This document shows, piece by piece, positions 36,601 to 47,733 of a DNA stretch of 64,000 nucleotides. Under the pieces are notes generated by a model. That model was not told the origin of the DNA and ran no database searches. It saw only the letters and a list, made by a program, of their open reading frames with translations. The position numbers and the translations under genes were made by a program. The first letter of the stretch is position 1. The number at the start of each line of letters is the position of its first letter. Source of the DNA: Amaranthus tricolor (lineage: Eukaryota > Streptophyta > Magnoliopsida > Caryophyllales > Amaranthaceae); assembly GCF_026212465.1 (NCBI RefSeq), contig NC_080063.1, positions 6,466,225 through 6,530,224 of the forward strand. The letters are read 5' to 3'.

Positions 36601-39600
36601 TAGGGTGTGGTGTAATGAGTCAAAAAGAATAGATGTTGTATTTGATGAAAATAGCATGTTAGTCTCTAGTGTAGAAAAGCCCATAGATAATGTTGTAAGT
36701 ATTCCTTTTCAAGCACAAGTGGAGGATCAACCTCCCAATATTGATGATGATAAAATTGATGATGATGATGTTCAACAAAGGTCTCCTTCTTTGTCCACAA
36801 CTAGGCAAAGAAGGAAGATCGTAGCTCCAAGGAGGTATATTGAAGAGTGTGATTATGTTGCATATGCTCTCAACATTGCTAGCAAAGTCGAAGGTTTACA
36901 TGAACCGAGTACGTACAAGGAGGCTATGGCCTCAAATGACTCAAGCAAATGGTTGATAGCCATGAAGCAAGAGATGGAATCTCTTGCAAAGAATGAAACT
37001 TGAGATATTGTTGAAGCACCAAAGAAAAAGAAAATTTTTGGGTGCAAGTGGATATTCAAAAGGAAGGAGGATCCTTCTAGTGGTGTTCCTCCCATCTACA
37101 AAGCAAGGGTAGTTGCAAAGGGATACTCTCAAATTGAGGGTGTTGATTTTCATGAAGTATTCTCACCGGTAGTGAAGCACTCTTCTATAAGGGCACTACT
37201 TGCTTTGGTGGCGATGGAGGATTTGGAGTTGCATCAATTGGATGTAAAGAGGGCGTTTCTTCATGGTGAGCTTGAGGAAGAAATTTTTATGAAGCAACCG
37301 AAAGGTTTTGAGGTAGCCGGTAAGGAAAGTCATGTGTGTAGATTGAAGAGGTCATTGTATGGGTTGAAGCAATCACCAAGGCAATGGTACAAGAAGTTTG
37401 ATTCCTTTATGATTTCACATGATTTTATAAGAAGTTCTTATGATAGTTGTGTTTATCTTAAGAAACTTGAAGATGGTTCTTTGTTGTATTTGCTCTTATA
37501 TGTTGATGATATGCTAGTAGCTTGGTTCTTTGTTGTATTTGCTCTTATATGTTGATGATATGCTAGTAGTTTGTAGTTCTTTGTTTGAGGTGGAGAACTT
37601 GAAAGTGTTGCTTTCAAGTGAATTTGATATGAAGGATCTTGGTGAAGCCAAGAAGATTCTTGGAATGGAGATTTTTAGAGACCGGGCTAAGGGTGTCTTA
37701 TACCTTAGCCAAAGGAAGTACATTGAGAAAGTTGTGCAACGTTTCTCCATGGATGATGCTAAAAGTATGTCTACTCCTCTTGCCTCTCATTTCAAATTAT
37801 CCAAGAGGTTATGTCCACAAATAAAGGCGGAAGAAGAGCAAATGGTAAGAATCCCGTACACTGGTGCCGTTGGTAGCGTGATGTATGCTATGGTATGTTC
37901 TAGACCCGACATAGCTCATGCGGTGAGTTTGGTAAGTAGATATATGTCAAAACCGGGGAAGGGACATTGGGAGGCACTTAAGTGGTTATTGAGGTATTTG
38001 AAAAGTACTTCTAATGTTTGTTTTCTTATGTATGGGAAAGATTCAAGCAAGCTAACCGGGTTTTGTGACTCGGACTATGGTGGTGATCTTGATAATAGAA
38101 AGTCCACAAGTGGATTTGTGTTCACATTGGGTGGTTCGGCGGTAAGTTGGCAATCATCGTTACAAGATGTGGTTGCTCTTTCAACAACCGAAGCGGAGTA
38201 CATAGCCGTTGCCGAGTCATTCAAAGAGGCAAAGTGGCTCAAACTTCTTGTTGGCGAGATGTGTAATAAGGCGTGTTCGGTAAGTGTGCATTGTGATAGT
38301 CAAAGTGCAATTCACTTGGCTAGAAATCAAAATACATTTCATAGAAGGTCCAAACACATTGATATCAAGTATAATTTCATCCGGGATGAAGTTGAGCACA
38401 AAAAAGGATAATTTTGAAGAAAATTTATACTAAAGAAAACCGACCGACATGATGACAAAGCCATTGCCTGCAACCAAGTTTGATTTGTGTGTTGACTTGG
38501 TTGGTTTAGCTCCTTGCTTGACGTAATGCCCTTTGGGGCATTTGAGGTGTGTATGATATTTTGTTTATATTTTTTTTGTAAGATGAAGTGGATTGATGAA
38601 TGCTTTGACTTGGGTGAACTCAAGTCAAGGTGGAGATTGTTATGAATGGTATCATGAATGGTGTAACTTGAGTGCACAATTGATGTGTGCATTCATAAGT
38701 GACTCTTGGGATGGAATCCAATGAGTGATAATGTGGGTGATTAAGTTGGTAGCTTAATGATTGTAGTGTTTAAAGTGTGATTTATTGAGGTGAAGTATTC
38801 ATAGGAATTATTGGTGTTAATGGTGTCTAATGAAGAAGTGCAAAGGGTCTTGGAAGATACTTTGCTCGAGCAGAAACTGACAGAAGAAGTCTAAAGGTCG
38901 CTCGACCAGCTCGCTCGACCAAGCGTGCTCTTGGGTTGGTCGAGTGGACAACTAGAAGGTATCCAAAAGGTGTCTAGAAGGTGTCTGTAGCTCGCTCGAC
39001 CGAGCAAGCTTTCTGTTCTGGTCGAGCGGTTTCTCTGATATGCCTAGAATGCGGTCTTTTGACCTTTCAAGTTCTTGGAGCTGCTTCATATCATTCATTA
39101 TTCTACATTAAGCATGTATTAAGTGAGCAATTGTCATTGAATGTACTTAGTACTATAAATAGAGCTCTCATACTCACTCAAACACATCATCAAACACAAC
39201 CCCTAAACCAAACACATAACCTTTTGATTTATCTCTTACATAATTGTAATACTTCATTTGTAAGAGTATTTTATACTCCTTTGATATAATATAAACAGAA
39301 ACTACACACGGCGGAGAACGTAGCCATCATTGGGTGAACCTCCTTAAATTTTTGTGTCTTTTTGCAAGTTTACATTATCAAAAATTGTTTTGTTCATTAT
39401 TGTTTGTATCGTTCATCTAAATTCTTAGCGTCGTATCGATCTTGGCAAATTATTTCAGTTTTGCATAAGTTATCGGGCAGGTCAATGTTCTTTATTACAT
39501 TGATATTCACCACCAATAAGGAGTAACAAATAATATGGCTAAGGGATAAGATCATATAAGATGGAAAAGCTAAACCATGTCTATATCAAAATTAAAATGA

Positions 39601-41993
39601 GCAAAAAATGTTGCAACATTCCAATAAAATTCACACAAATAAGTAGAATATTGATTCATACCAGCATATTCAGGAGCCAAGTATCCAAATGTTCCAGCCA
39701 GCCGTGTCTCTATCGAATGTTGCCCCTGATCCGGAGCAAGTTTCACCAGCCCAAAATCCGAAACTTTTGCTCTGAAGTCATCACCAAGTAAAACATTAGA
39801 AGGTTTCAGATCTCTATGTATAAAACTTTGATGTGCCAAGCTATGAAGATATTCCATCCCTCGTGCAACATCCAAAGCAATATTTAACCTCCTTTTCCAC
39901 GACAGCGGCTCCAAATTGAAAGTTTTCCAGTGAAAAAGATGCCTGCTAAGAGCCCCTTGAGGCATATATTCATAGACCAAAAGTCTCTCATTACCTTCAA
40001 CGGAATATCCCAAAAGTGATACCAAGTGACGATGACGGACTTTCGACAAAACTGCGATTTCAGATCGGAACTCTTCTAATGCTTTGGTGCAAATTACACC
40101 TGCTTCCATTCTCTTCACAGCTATTTTAGTTCCATCATCCAATTCCCCCTTGTAAACAACCCCAAATCCACCACGACCTAGCGCATTCTCAGGGGCAAAA
40201 TTTTTTGTCACATTTCGAAGAACTTGAACCGATATAACTAAATTTCCAGCTTCAATGACATGGGACTCGCCAAACCCACTACTATTTATACTAGCAGAAC
40301 CACTTCCAATCGACGTACTGCTCGTATTGTTATTGGCAACAGCAATTTTAACAGTATTTTCTGAATCTGATAGATCTCTTGGATGAATCACAATGGAATT
40401 GGGGGCTTGGTGGACATGTTTCTTTTTCTTACAGTAGTAAATAGACAAAGGAATAACCATCAATACAAGGGCAACAATACTCGCTGCAGGCGCTACAATA
40501 AAAACCAATTTAGATCTTTTAGTGCTGCTATTTTCTGATCCCTGAGAAGATCCCGAGCTTATACCTGAGCTCGTGTGGGATGAAGATTGACTATGAGGTG
40601 CAGAAGCTTGAGAACTAGGGGTTAAAAGTGGAGAATTCCCATCGATAGAAAGATCAACGTTTTTCCGAAACTTTGGCCATGGAGGGGAAAGATGATTGTG
40701 ACTCAAATCTACACTTGTGAGGGACTTCAAATCGGTCCAGTTCGAGGGAACTTGACCATTGATATTGTTATTGTGGAGAATAATTTTTTCAAGTGATTGA
40801 AGCATCCCAAGTGAGGGACTTAGTGTACCATTAAGGTCACGATTCGGCAAGTTTATGCCAATAACTTGTTTATTATCATTACAAATGATGCCCAACCAAT
40901 TACCACATGTATCATTATTTGACCATGAAGAACTAAGAATTGATGGGTATTCTAACCCACCTAAGAAATCAATGAGTGCCATAACTTCTGGAGCACAAGG
41001 AGTTCCAGGAGTTTTTTGACAAAAGTAATTGAAACTGTATGAAGCATTCTTAGTCTTAAACTCAGGAATGGGACCCATTAAGTGATTATTACTCAAATCC
41101 AAATTAACTAATTCCATTTCAGCCAAACTAGCAGGAATTAACCCAACAAGCTGATTGTTATTGAGATTAAGATCCTTTAAACTAGCTAGAGTCCCAATAT
41201 TAGAAGGGATCACTCCACTAAATTGATTCCCATGAAGCCAAGCAACAGTTAGAGACTCCATTGTCCCAATAACATCAAGAGTACCAATCATACCACCATC
41301 AGATTGATCATTCAACCAAAGTGTTTGCAAATTAGACCCATTAAAACTAGATGGAATGCGACCCGAAAGACGATTATATGACAATCTTAGATCAGTAAGT
41401 GACCCTAAAGAACCCAAGAAATCAGGAAGTGAACCAACTAAATTAGTAGATACCAAAGAAAGGGTAGCTAATTGAGCTGAATCTTGCAAACCAAGAGGCA
41501 AAGACCAACCAGTAGTAGAATTTAAATTAGGGTTATGATCTAATGCAATAATTTCCAAATTAACTAACCCATCAAAGAAATCAGCAGGAATTGAAGTGAA
41601 ATTATTGAAATCTAAAAATACAAACTTCAATTCTTGTAAGCCATTAAAGGGAGGTAGCATACCAGTAAAATTATTGTTCTGAAGGCCTAAATTGGAAAGT
41701 TTATTCAATTTGTTGAGATCAGAAGGTAAAGTGCCCTTTAACCCAAGATTCTTGGATTGAATTTGGGTGACTTTCCCATCTTCACAAAACACATATGGCC
41801 ATCTATTTCCACATGGGTCATCATCTCCATTGCTAGGCCACTTCAAAAGCTCAGGATTTTCCAACCCTTTTCTGAACTCATGTAGAACAGCAAGGTCACC
41901 AGGATCTGTAACACTAAAACCCACTATAATTAAAGACAAAAACACTACAAAAAGTAAAAAAATCTTCTTCTTTTCTCTGCTAACTTCCATCAT
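30623..41993 (-). CDS. TMK1-like: TMK-type leucine-rich-repeat receptor-like kinase
   Basis: Exons 41993-39662 (2,332 nt) and 31131-30623 (509 nt) join in phase 1 (GCT G|TG; EYA-VTGKITTKADVFSFG), giving 946 residues, close to the usual TMK length of about 940. The start is MMEVSREKKK, followed by a signal peptide (FLLFVVFLSLIIVGFS); the longer upstream frame lacks a signal at its end. The ectodomain has an LRR N-cap with paired cysteines (DDPCGNRWPYVFC), two LRR blocks separated by a non-LRR insert, and a Ser-rich juxtamembrane stretch. A transmembrane helix (IVALVLMVIPLSIYYC) leads to a kinase with GRGGFGVVYKG, AVKRM, HRDLKPSNVLL, DFG and PEYA. All catalytic motifs are intact. Family knowledge: TMKs act at the plasma membrane in auxin-related growth signalling. 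The single intron (39661-31132, 8.5 kb) splits the kinase after PEYA and holds a Copia element. Confidence 0.95.
31134..33762. other. TMK intron, 3' part, without gene
   Basis: Minus-strand intron sequence. It contains a repeat-like block at 31370-31600 (ACTTCACATGTGAGAGTGAG, CACGGGGTG) of unknown type and a LINE-like 3' end at 32320-32625. Otherwise it is AT-rich, with polypyrimidine/polypurine runs (for example 31930-31950). Nothing suggests an independent gene. Confidence 0.5.
32320..32625 (+). mobile_element. Possible LINE 3' end (in TMK intron)
   Basis: A block of higher GC ends CACCCCTTGTACCTTCTTGC, TTATTATGCTAATAAAATTT and an A-run (32620-32625). This resembles the 3' untranslated end of plant L1-type LINEs. 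No reverse-transcriptase frame is present, as expected for a 5'-truncated copy. No target duplication was identified, so I hold this loosely. Confidence 0.35.
33763..34498 (+). repeat. Copia-2 5' LTR
   Basis: 736 bp. Contains GCTCGCTCGACC/GAGCGAGC hairpin sequence near 34025-34070 and a TATA-like region near 34320. Confidence 0.93.
34558..38410 (+). pseudogene. Copia-2 gag-pol polyprotein, many breaks
   Basis: Gag starts MSTMKLDIEKFD (34558). A frame slip near 34637 is followed by the main gag frame ([22 protein letters not shown]) with a zinc knuckle CNYCKLEGHVKKDC. The protease motif reads WILESGC, where the expected catalytic Asp (DSG) is Glu. Integrase (LWHLRLGHMG, HSDLWGPS, RTDNGLEF, QNGIAERMN) is interrupted by a stop at 36121-36123. 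Frame changes lie near 35480 and 36545, and a stop at 37001-37003. RT has YVDDML twice because of an exact-period 49-bp tandem duplication (37475-37572). RNase H (VHCDSQSAIHLA) follows in a new frame and breaks near 38405. It is not functional. Confidence 0.93.
38638..39457 (+). repeat. Copia-2 3' LTR
   Basis: 820 bp; includes an 84-bp block absent from the 5' LTR. It also has several single-base differences from the 5' copy, so it is clearly older than Copia-1. Confidence 0.93.
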
Positions 41994-42099
41994 TGAAGCT
42001 TCTAGGGAGTAAAACCCATGTCCATTTTGCAGAAATGTAGCTAGAGAAAGCTCAGAGCAGTGTAAATTGAGAAAAGAAAATGGTGTGAGTAGAAGCAAT

Positions 42100-44190
42100 C
42101 ATGGTGGATAATATGGCAAGAAAAGTGGATCTAAAAAGATAAAATTTTGAAGGCCATATGGAACTTTGAGAGTAATTTTCAGGGGAAAAAAAGTGATTTA
42201 AGGATACTCCAACTTTAATGGTGTTGCTTTATGGAGTAGAAATCAAATGAAATGAGAATTTTGTGATTCTCTCTCATCCATTGCAGATTTGCAGTGTACT
42301 GTAATGTTTCCACTTCCATAACACTATCCAATGGAGTATAATAATAAAGGAAGTATCTAAGTAGGGAGGGTGAAATTAGGATCACTTCTGCCATCCAAAA
42401 AATATTAACTCTTAAAATGTCATATTTAGTTTTTGACGCTATTTAATATTTAATATCTCTTATTCTTATGCAAAATAATATTACAAAAATTATATATTAA
42501 TAATTTTTACATTAAAATGAATTTAACAAGATCTCACTTAATTATATTTTAATTTATAAATTAAAAGTAATAAGTAATAATGACAAAAAGTAAATGAAAT
42601 ATTTTTAGTGGTATGGAGGGAATAAAATTTGATCAAAGTGAAAGGGATGATTTTTGAACACTACGAGAAGTTGGGAAAATGTCATATAAAATATATTGAC
42701 AAAATAAATTGTGTGGACGATTATAAAAAAATTAAAATGTGTGAATGAGATTATTAGGGATTATTTTTAGTTAATTTTTAGAATAAAAGTTAATGTATAT
42801 TAATTGAAGCGAAGATAATAATTTTTGTATTACTTGATTTTCATTCATCTATACTTACGATTATTTCTTTGAAACAAAGAAATTATAAATTAACGGGTAT
42901 CTAGCCATTATGGTAGAATGATCGATATTTGTACTTAAGTAATTCTTAGATTTTGTCCATATTTAAATCATATATATTAATTTTAATATCTTCTCATTTT
43001 CTACCTAAATCCCTAATGTCTACTCTCTATTAAATAAAAAAATGTATTTACTATGAAATAAATTCATACAAGACTTATATTTAATATATTAAGTAAAATC
43101 AATAAATAAAGCAAATTGAAATTTTAATTTTTTAAATGGATAACTTTATATTTGACACATAAATTTATTAAATTAAATTATAACAAATATATTTATTTTG
43201 TAGCATGTACACAGATTCAAACCATGTGCTTTAATTAAAATTTTCATTTTTAGTTTTTGATCAATGAATTTTGTTTGATTTTGTTATATTTAATCGGTTC
43301 TTACTTAACATATTGCGAGATCTAGAGATATACTAGGCTGGTCTCATGCAGAGGACGGAGTATGAAATTTTTTATAAGGTCCAACTCCGTTCTGTTTCTG
43401 AATCGACTCGGACTATGTAATCATATTTTGAGTTGATACTTTTTCTCGGACTGAAATCGGATGAAATACCTCGAATTTGATCGAATTAAGGGCATATTCA
43501 GACTGAATTGTCATCCCTAGAGATATCGTGTCACTATTGACTATGCAGTAGAGGTAAAGTGGAGAGGGTAAAAGCGTAAATTAGAAAGGTGAGTAGTCAA
43601 TGCAGAAGAAGAAATCAGGAAATGAGTGAGAAGAATAAGATTAGTGGACAAAAAGCATTATTTGTGGGGGCATCATTATCAATAATTGTTGCATGCTGCT
43701 CCCACAGACTCGCTTGGATTGCTCAATGTCTTTTTGCTAGAACCTGCTTCCACCGAAATATTTTTTTTTAAATACTTCCACTATTCCACTATATTTACTA
43801 TTTATAACGATTTTTTTTACGCAATTTAATGTCTTATTTGGTTATTTACATTTAAATTAGGCAAATTAAAAAATATAAAAAATAAATATTATGAAAGAAT
43901 GTAATTAGACGATTCAAATAAGATTCCACTTGATTAAATTTTTTCTTATAGATTAATCACAATACATAAAATAACCTTGAACGATGAATATATCAATAAC
44001 CGTTATGTAGCGAATATTTCAGAGCGGAGGAGATACTACTCTATTTTGTCTATTTGAATTAAATATAAATGAAAATCGATTATTTTTAATGAAAAGGTGA
44101 ATTGTTAACTGAAGAAAGAAATTAAATTGTGCAAATAAAATTAGAGAAATTTCACATGGTAGATTGAACTTTCATGAAATGCCAGTGGTA
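42100..44190. other. TMK upstream region and AT-rich intergenic sequence
   Basis: The first 300 bp probably hold the TMK 5' UTR and promoter. I see no convincing TATA or other motif. Further on: a Stowaway-like end GAGGACGGAGTA near 43350; a hAT-like right end near 43515 (GTCATCCCTA) without a found partner; another GGAGGAGATA end near 44025. No gene. Confidence 0.4.
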
Positions 44191-44850
44191 TTACTTTTGT
44201 AAGATTTTTCCACATGGTAGCATTTAGTTTATCCCTTATCTAACTGCCATAGCATTTTCCGTTAAATTCTTGTCAATTTTCGTTTAATTCACCATTTTGA
44301 AGTTTCTATACTTATTAAGTGTTAGTTGTTGTCTTTATAACTTGCCCTAGACCATTTTTATACTCTCAAATGTTTAATTCACTATTTTAACATTTAATTC
44401 ATCAACGCTCTCAAATATTGTAATAGTTTTATTTTCATTCAAAATGTTAGCATTTTTTTACAAAAGGTGCTTCAAGCACTATTACATAAGCCATAATGTT
44501 CACTTAACGTGCTTAACTAGGAATATAAAGTTCAAAAGGTGCATTTCAAGCACTAATACATATGTACTTAACTAGGGTATATTATATGTCAAGAATTTGA
44601 ATGAAACAAAATTGTTACAATATTTGAGAGTTTTGATGAATTAAACGTCAAAATGATGAATTAAGCATTTGAGAGCATAAAAATGATTTAGGAAAAATTG
44701 CAAAGACAATAACCACCACTTAATAAGGGTAGAAATGTCAAAATGGTGAATTAAACGAAAATTGACAAGAATTTAACGGAAAATTCTACGGTAGTTAGTT
44801 AAGGTATAAATTGGATGCTACCATGTGGAAAATTCTTACAAAAATTAAAA
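44191..44850. mobile_element. Long fold-back (palindromic) element, about 660 bp
   Basis: The left arm (44191-44455) and the complement of the right arm (44585-44850) run closely parallel over about 260 bp: both contain TTCCACATGGTAGCAT, CCGTTAAATTCTTGTCAATT, TTCGTTTAATTCACCATTTT and TTATTAAGTG. A centre of about 130 bp holds two copies of AAAAGGTGC...CAAGCACTA...CTTAACTAGG. The arms are diverged (roughly 85% by eye). Long arms with a short centre are typical of foldback/MULE-type MITEs; a transcript would form a long hairpin. Confidence 0.8.
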
Positions 44851-47119
44851 GAAATTTAAAATATATGAATAAGATTAAAGAAAAATAACTAATTTAATTT
44901 AAAATATAGAAAAATAATATAAAATTAAGTAAAACAACCCAAAATAAAATAGGAAAAATTACTTTATTTTTAAAATAATATTTGCCCAAATATTGACGGG
45001 TTTTTACGGGTTAATAGCTATAAAAAAGAATAAGAAAAAAATCAAAAAGATTAAAAATTAAAGCTAAAATCAAAAAATAATCTTACTTTATTTTATTTTT
45101 TAATTTTTTAAATTTTTTAATAATTTTTTCGTAATTTAATTTTGTATTTATTTTATTATTTTTTTTATGCAAAATGACTAGGTAAAATATTATCTTGGTG
45201 CATTCTTTGAAAACATTCTACATAGATTATTCATATTTAATTAAAAATTAGAATTATTGTAAAAAAATCAGTAAAATATTAAATTATTTTGAGTAAAAGT
45301 TAAGCAGATACTATATTGGCATCATTTGAATTTTTTTTTTTTTTTTTCAAGTTGAGAGCACTATCAAGTCTTAACAATGCTTTTTGCCGTAGATAAAGAT
45401 AGTTTACGTAACGATGATTTAGGTAGTTAAACAAATTGGGAAATGAGTCATTAAGCAACTCACATTTATCAAACGGTAAATAGCTATACAACAATACTCA
45501 CTTGTATTAGTACTTTGACATTACTCATTATTCTTGTTTAGGATATGATATACTTAGATTAATGTTACTACTCTGATTAGGCCATTAGGGTAAAGGTGTT
45601 AAGAATGGATAATGGAGGTGTTTCGTGATTAGGCCATTAGGATGGGATATTGTTAGAGTATATAATACATTATGGGGCCTTAACCATCATTTTAAACTTT
45701 TGAATGAGTTGATTTCTTCATATGGTATCAGAAGCAAAAGGTCACAGGTTCGAATCTCAATCACACCTCTCATTTAAAGTGAAATATTCAGCGCCTATAC
45801 ATCTGCATCCATATGTGAAATATGTTGGAATATATAACATATCATGGACTTTCAACCATCAACTTAAACTTTTGATTGAGTTGATTTTTTGATATATTAG
45901 AGTATATAACATATTCTGGGGCCACAATTATCAGGACATGTTATATACTCTAATAAATATAGCTAATATTACCAAGCCTGCACAAGTAGCACATGTTAGA
46001 GGGCCAATAGTTTGACTTTGAAGTCTGCCTCCGACGTTTTAGTAAGTAAATGTACAAGATGAGTACCTAAAAAGCTCAATTTCAATTGCACTGTAGTCTT
46101 TTGCTTAGAGTAACTTACTAGAATTTATTTATGGTGCGAGACATTGATTAATATTCTTTAGTAATCTATAAAATACTTATTTTATGTTTAGTTGGTTAGT
46201 AGTATTTTCTTATTTTTGTTTAACTCTCAACACATCCTATTAATAGTTCATCTCTAGAAACTAATTCATAATAATTAATTATTATAACAATAATTTTATT
46301 ACTCTAATGGTATTGACATATGGGATTTAAAAATCAAATATATATTATCGTAATATATTACACCAACAAAAATATTATTTTCGACTCAATCAACAATAAT
46401 AATTCGAATAAGTAGTTCAATTTTTTCAAATAATTGAGTTGTAATTACTAATTTGTATATAATTGAGGTGTTGTAAGAACAAGGTAGACAAAACAAAAGA
46501 ACATAACATCATACTATTTTGGATGGTATGGAAACTTATTCTTTCTTTTGTCTTGGGGTGTATGGGGGAGTGTTTTCTTAATACTTCTGGTTGGTTGAAT
46601 GATGTAGTAGTAGTTATTATTACTAATTTGTATAATAATAAACTTCAAAGAGTGCTTATAATGGTGTTTGATTATTGGTTTGATGAGAAAAGTAGATCTA
46701 AGTGGGTCCTAATTCTAAGAAACTACAATCTAGCCTTTAGTGTCGGTTATTTTTAAATCTTCTTCCACTTATAAAATTGGATGGTGATTCATCATTCCTA
46801 CTCATAAATTGGGGAGCAGGAGACTGAGACGGGTAAATGAGAATTGAATTCAGATTTTGTCTGGAAAATATATTACTTGGTATTTTTTTAAAAATCTATA
46901 AAAACTATAGTACTATTAAATAAAAAATGCATCAATTATTTTTGAAAATAAATGTATATATATCTATATGAACATGGGATGTTTGTTTAAAAGATAATGT
47001 GTGAAACTTGGTATTGAGATTTGAGACGAGTTGATCATTCCGAATGGATTTCCTACCATATGAAGAAAACTTCATCATTCTGTTCTTCGGTCATTTTTTA
47101 AAATAGTTAATTATTTTTG
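44851..47119. other. AT-rich intergenic stretch
   Basis: Holds the TRIM at 45651-45894 (listed) and otherwise no gene. The frame at 46463-46756 has no recognisable features and unusual AT-driven composition, so I do not call it. Confidence 0.45.
45651..45894 (+). mobile_element. TRIM retrotransposon, second copy, 244 bp
   Basis: Two 72-bp direct repeats (45651-45722, 45823-45894) start TGTTAGAGTATATAAT or TGTTGGAATATATAAC and end CTTCATA or TTTGATA. TGGTATCAGAAGC follows the first as primer-binding site. It is the same family as 27106-27394 in opposite orientation, more diverged. It is followed at 45895-45955 by a further partial terminal repeat and its inverted copy (TATTAGAGTATATAACA and TGTTATATACTCTAATA), so a third, rearranged copy abuts it. 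Confidence 0.8.
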
Positions 47120-47733
47120 CATAATGGATTTACATAATGATAGAAGTTGGATGTGTTAGCGAAGTTTAAAAGGAGTTTGTAGAAAATTTATACAATTTGC
47201 AAAGAAAAACAAATCAAAATCTGAGATTAGATGTTCGTGCAAACATCGTGATAACCGTATAGTGAGACCATTAGAAGTCGTAAGAGATTATTTATTGAAA
47301 AAGGGATTTGTAGAAAACTACTACGATTTGTACCTTCATTATAATTATGAAGCGGGACCAGGTAAAGTGGTGGTTTAGCAAGAGTTACAACATAACTTAG
47401 TTCAAAATCTGTATGCATAAATAGCATACGATGCAATTGCGAACTGCGAGTACTTTTCATGAAACACATCGTCATTTTCTACCTCAAACCGATGATGTCG
47501 GTGATGATGTACAGTTGCCCTTATATATTGTAGAAGACCAAAAACCTCAATCAAGACAATTCCTTGGTATGTTAATTGAAGAAGACCAAAAACCTCAATC
47601 AAGACAATTCCTTAGTATGTTAAGCGCTGTCAACTTATCATTGTACCCTGGTTGTAAAACTCATATTCAAATATCGATAATAGGACAAATGATGAGCCTA
47701 AAGACGAACTTACATATTCTTAAGAAACTTTGA
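47120..47733 (+). pseudogene. CACTA transposase fragment (transposase-associated plus TNP2 start)
   Basis: Translating past several breaks gives HNDRSWMC at 47136, then KFIQFAKKNKSKSEIRCSC, VVRDYLLKKGFVENYYDLYL, and later SLYPGCKTHIQISIIGQMM. These match the order of the transposase-associated domain (DRSWMY, IRCPC, L..GF..NY) and the opening of TNP2 (LYPGC). Stops and frame changes show decay. A 48-bp tandem duplication (47533-47628) repeats the 16 residues EDQKPQSRQFLGMLIE. No CACTA ends were found nearby; it is a remnant unrelated in detail to the 6483-18013 element. Confidence 0.7.

Larger units (their letters stand above)
33763..39457 (+). mobile_element. Copia-2 (Tork-like) LTR retrotransposon, 5.7 kb, in the TMK intron
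   Basis: LTRs at 33763-34498 (736 bp) and 38638-39457 (820 bp) begin TGTTATGAATGG and end TTATTTCA. The flanking target duplication is GTTTT (33758-33762, 39458-39462). TTGGTATCAGAGTCAAG after the 5' LTR is the Met-tRNA primer site, and AAGTCAAGGTGGAGAT before the 3' LTR is the polypurine tract. Orientation is opposite to TMK. The 84-bp LTR length difference is one block around 38946-39030, bounded by TGGTCGAGTGG/TGGTCGAGCGG, consistent with a deletion between short repeats in the 5' copy. Integrase and gag motifs suggest the Tork/Tnt1 group. Confidence 0.95.

Noticed and set aside
41994..42098. Longer TMK start (MLLLTPFSF...)
   Set aside because: Starting there would bury the clear signal peptide after MMEVSREKKK about 60 residues inside the protein.
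43370..43525. Possible complete hAT element
   Set aside because: Only a right-end-like GTCATCCCTA was found; no left end or 8-bp duplication.
46463..46756. 97-aa frame
   Set aside because: No conserved feature, no splice context, AT-rich composition like its surroundings.
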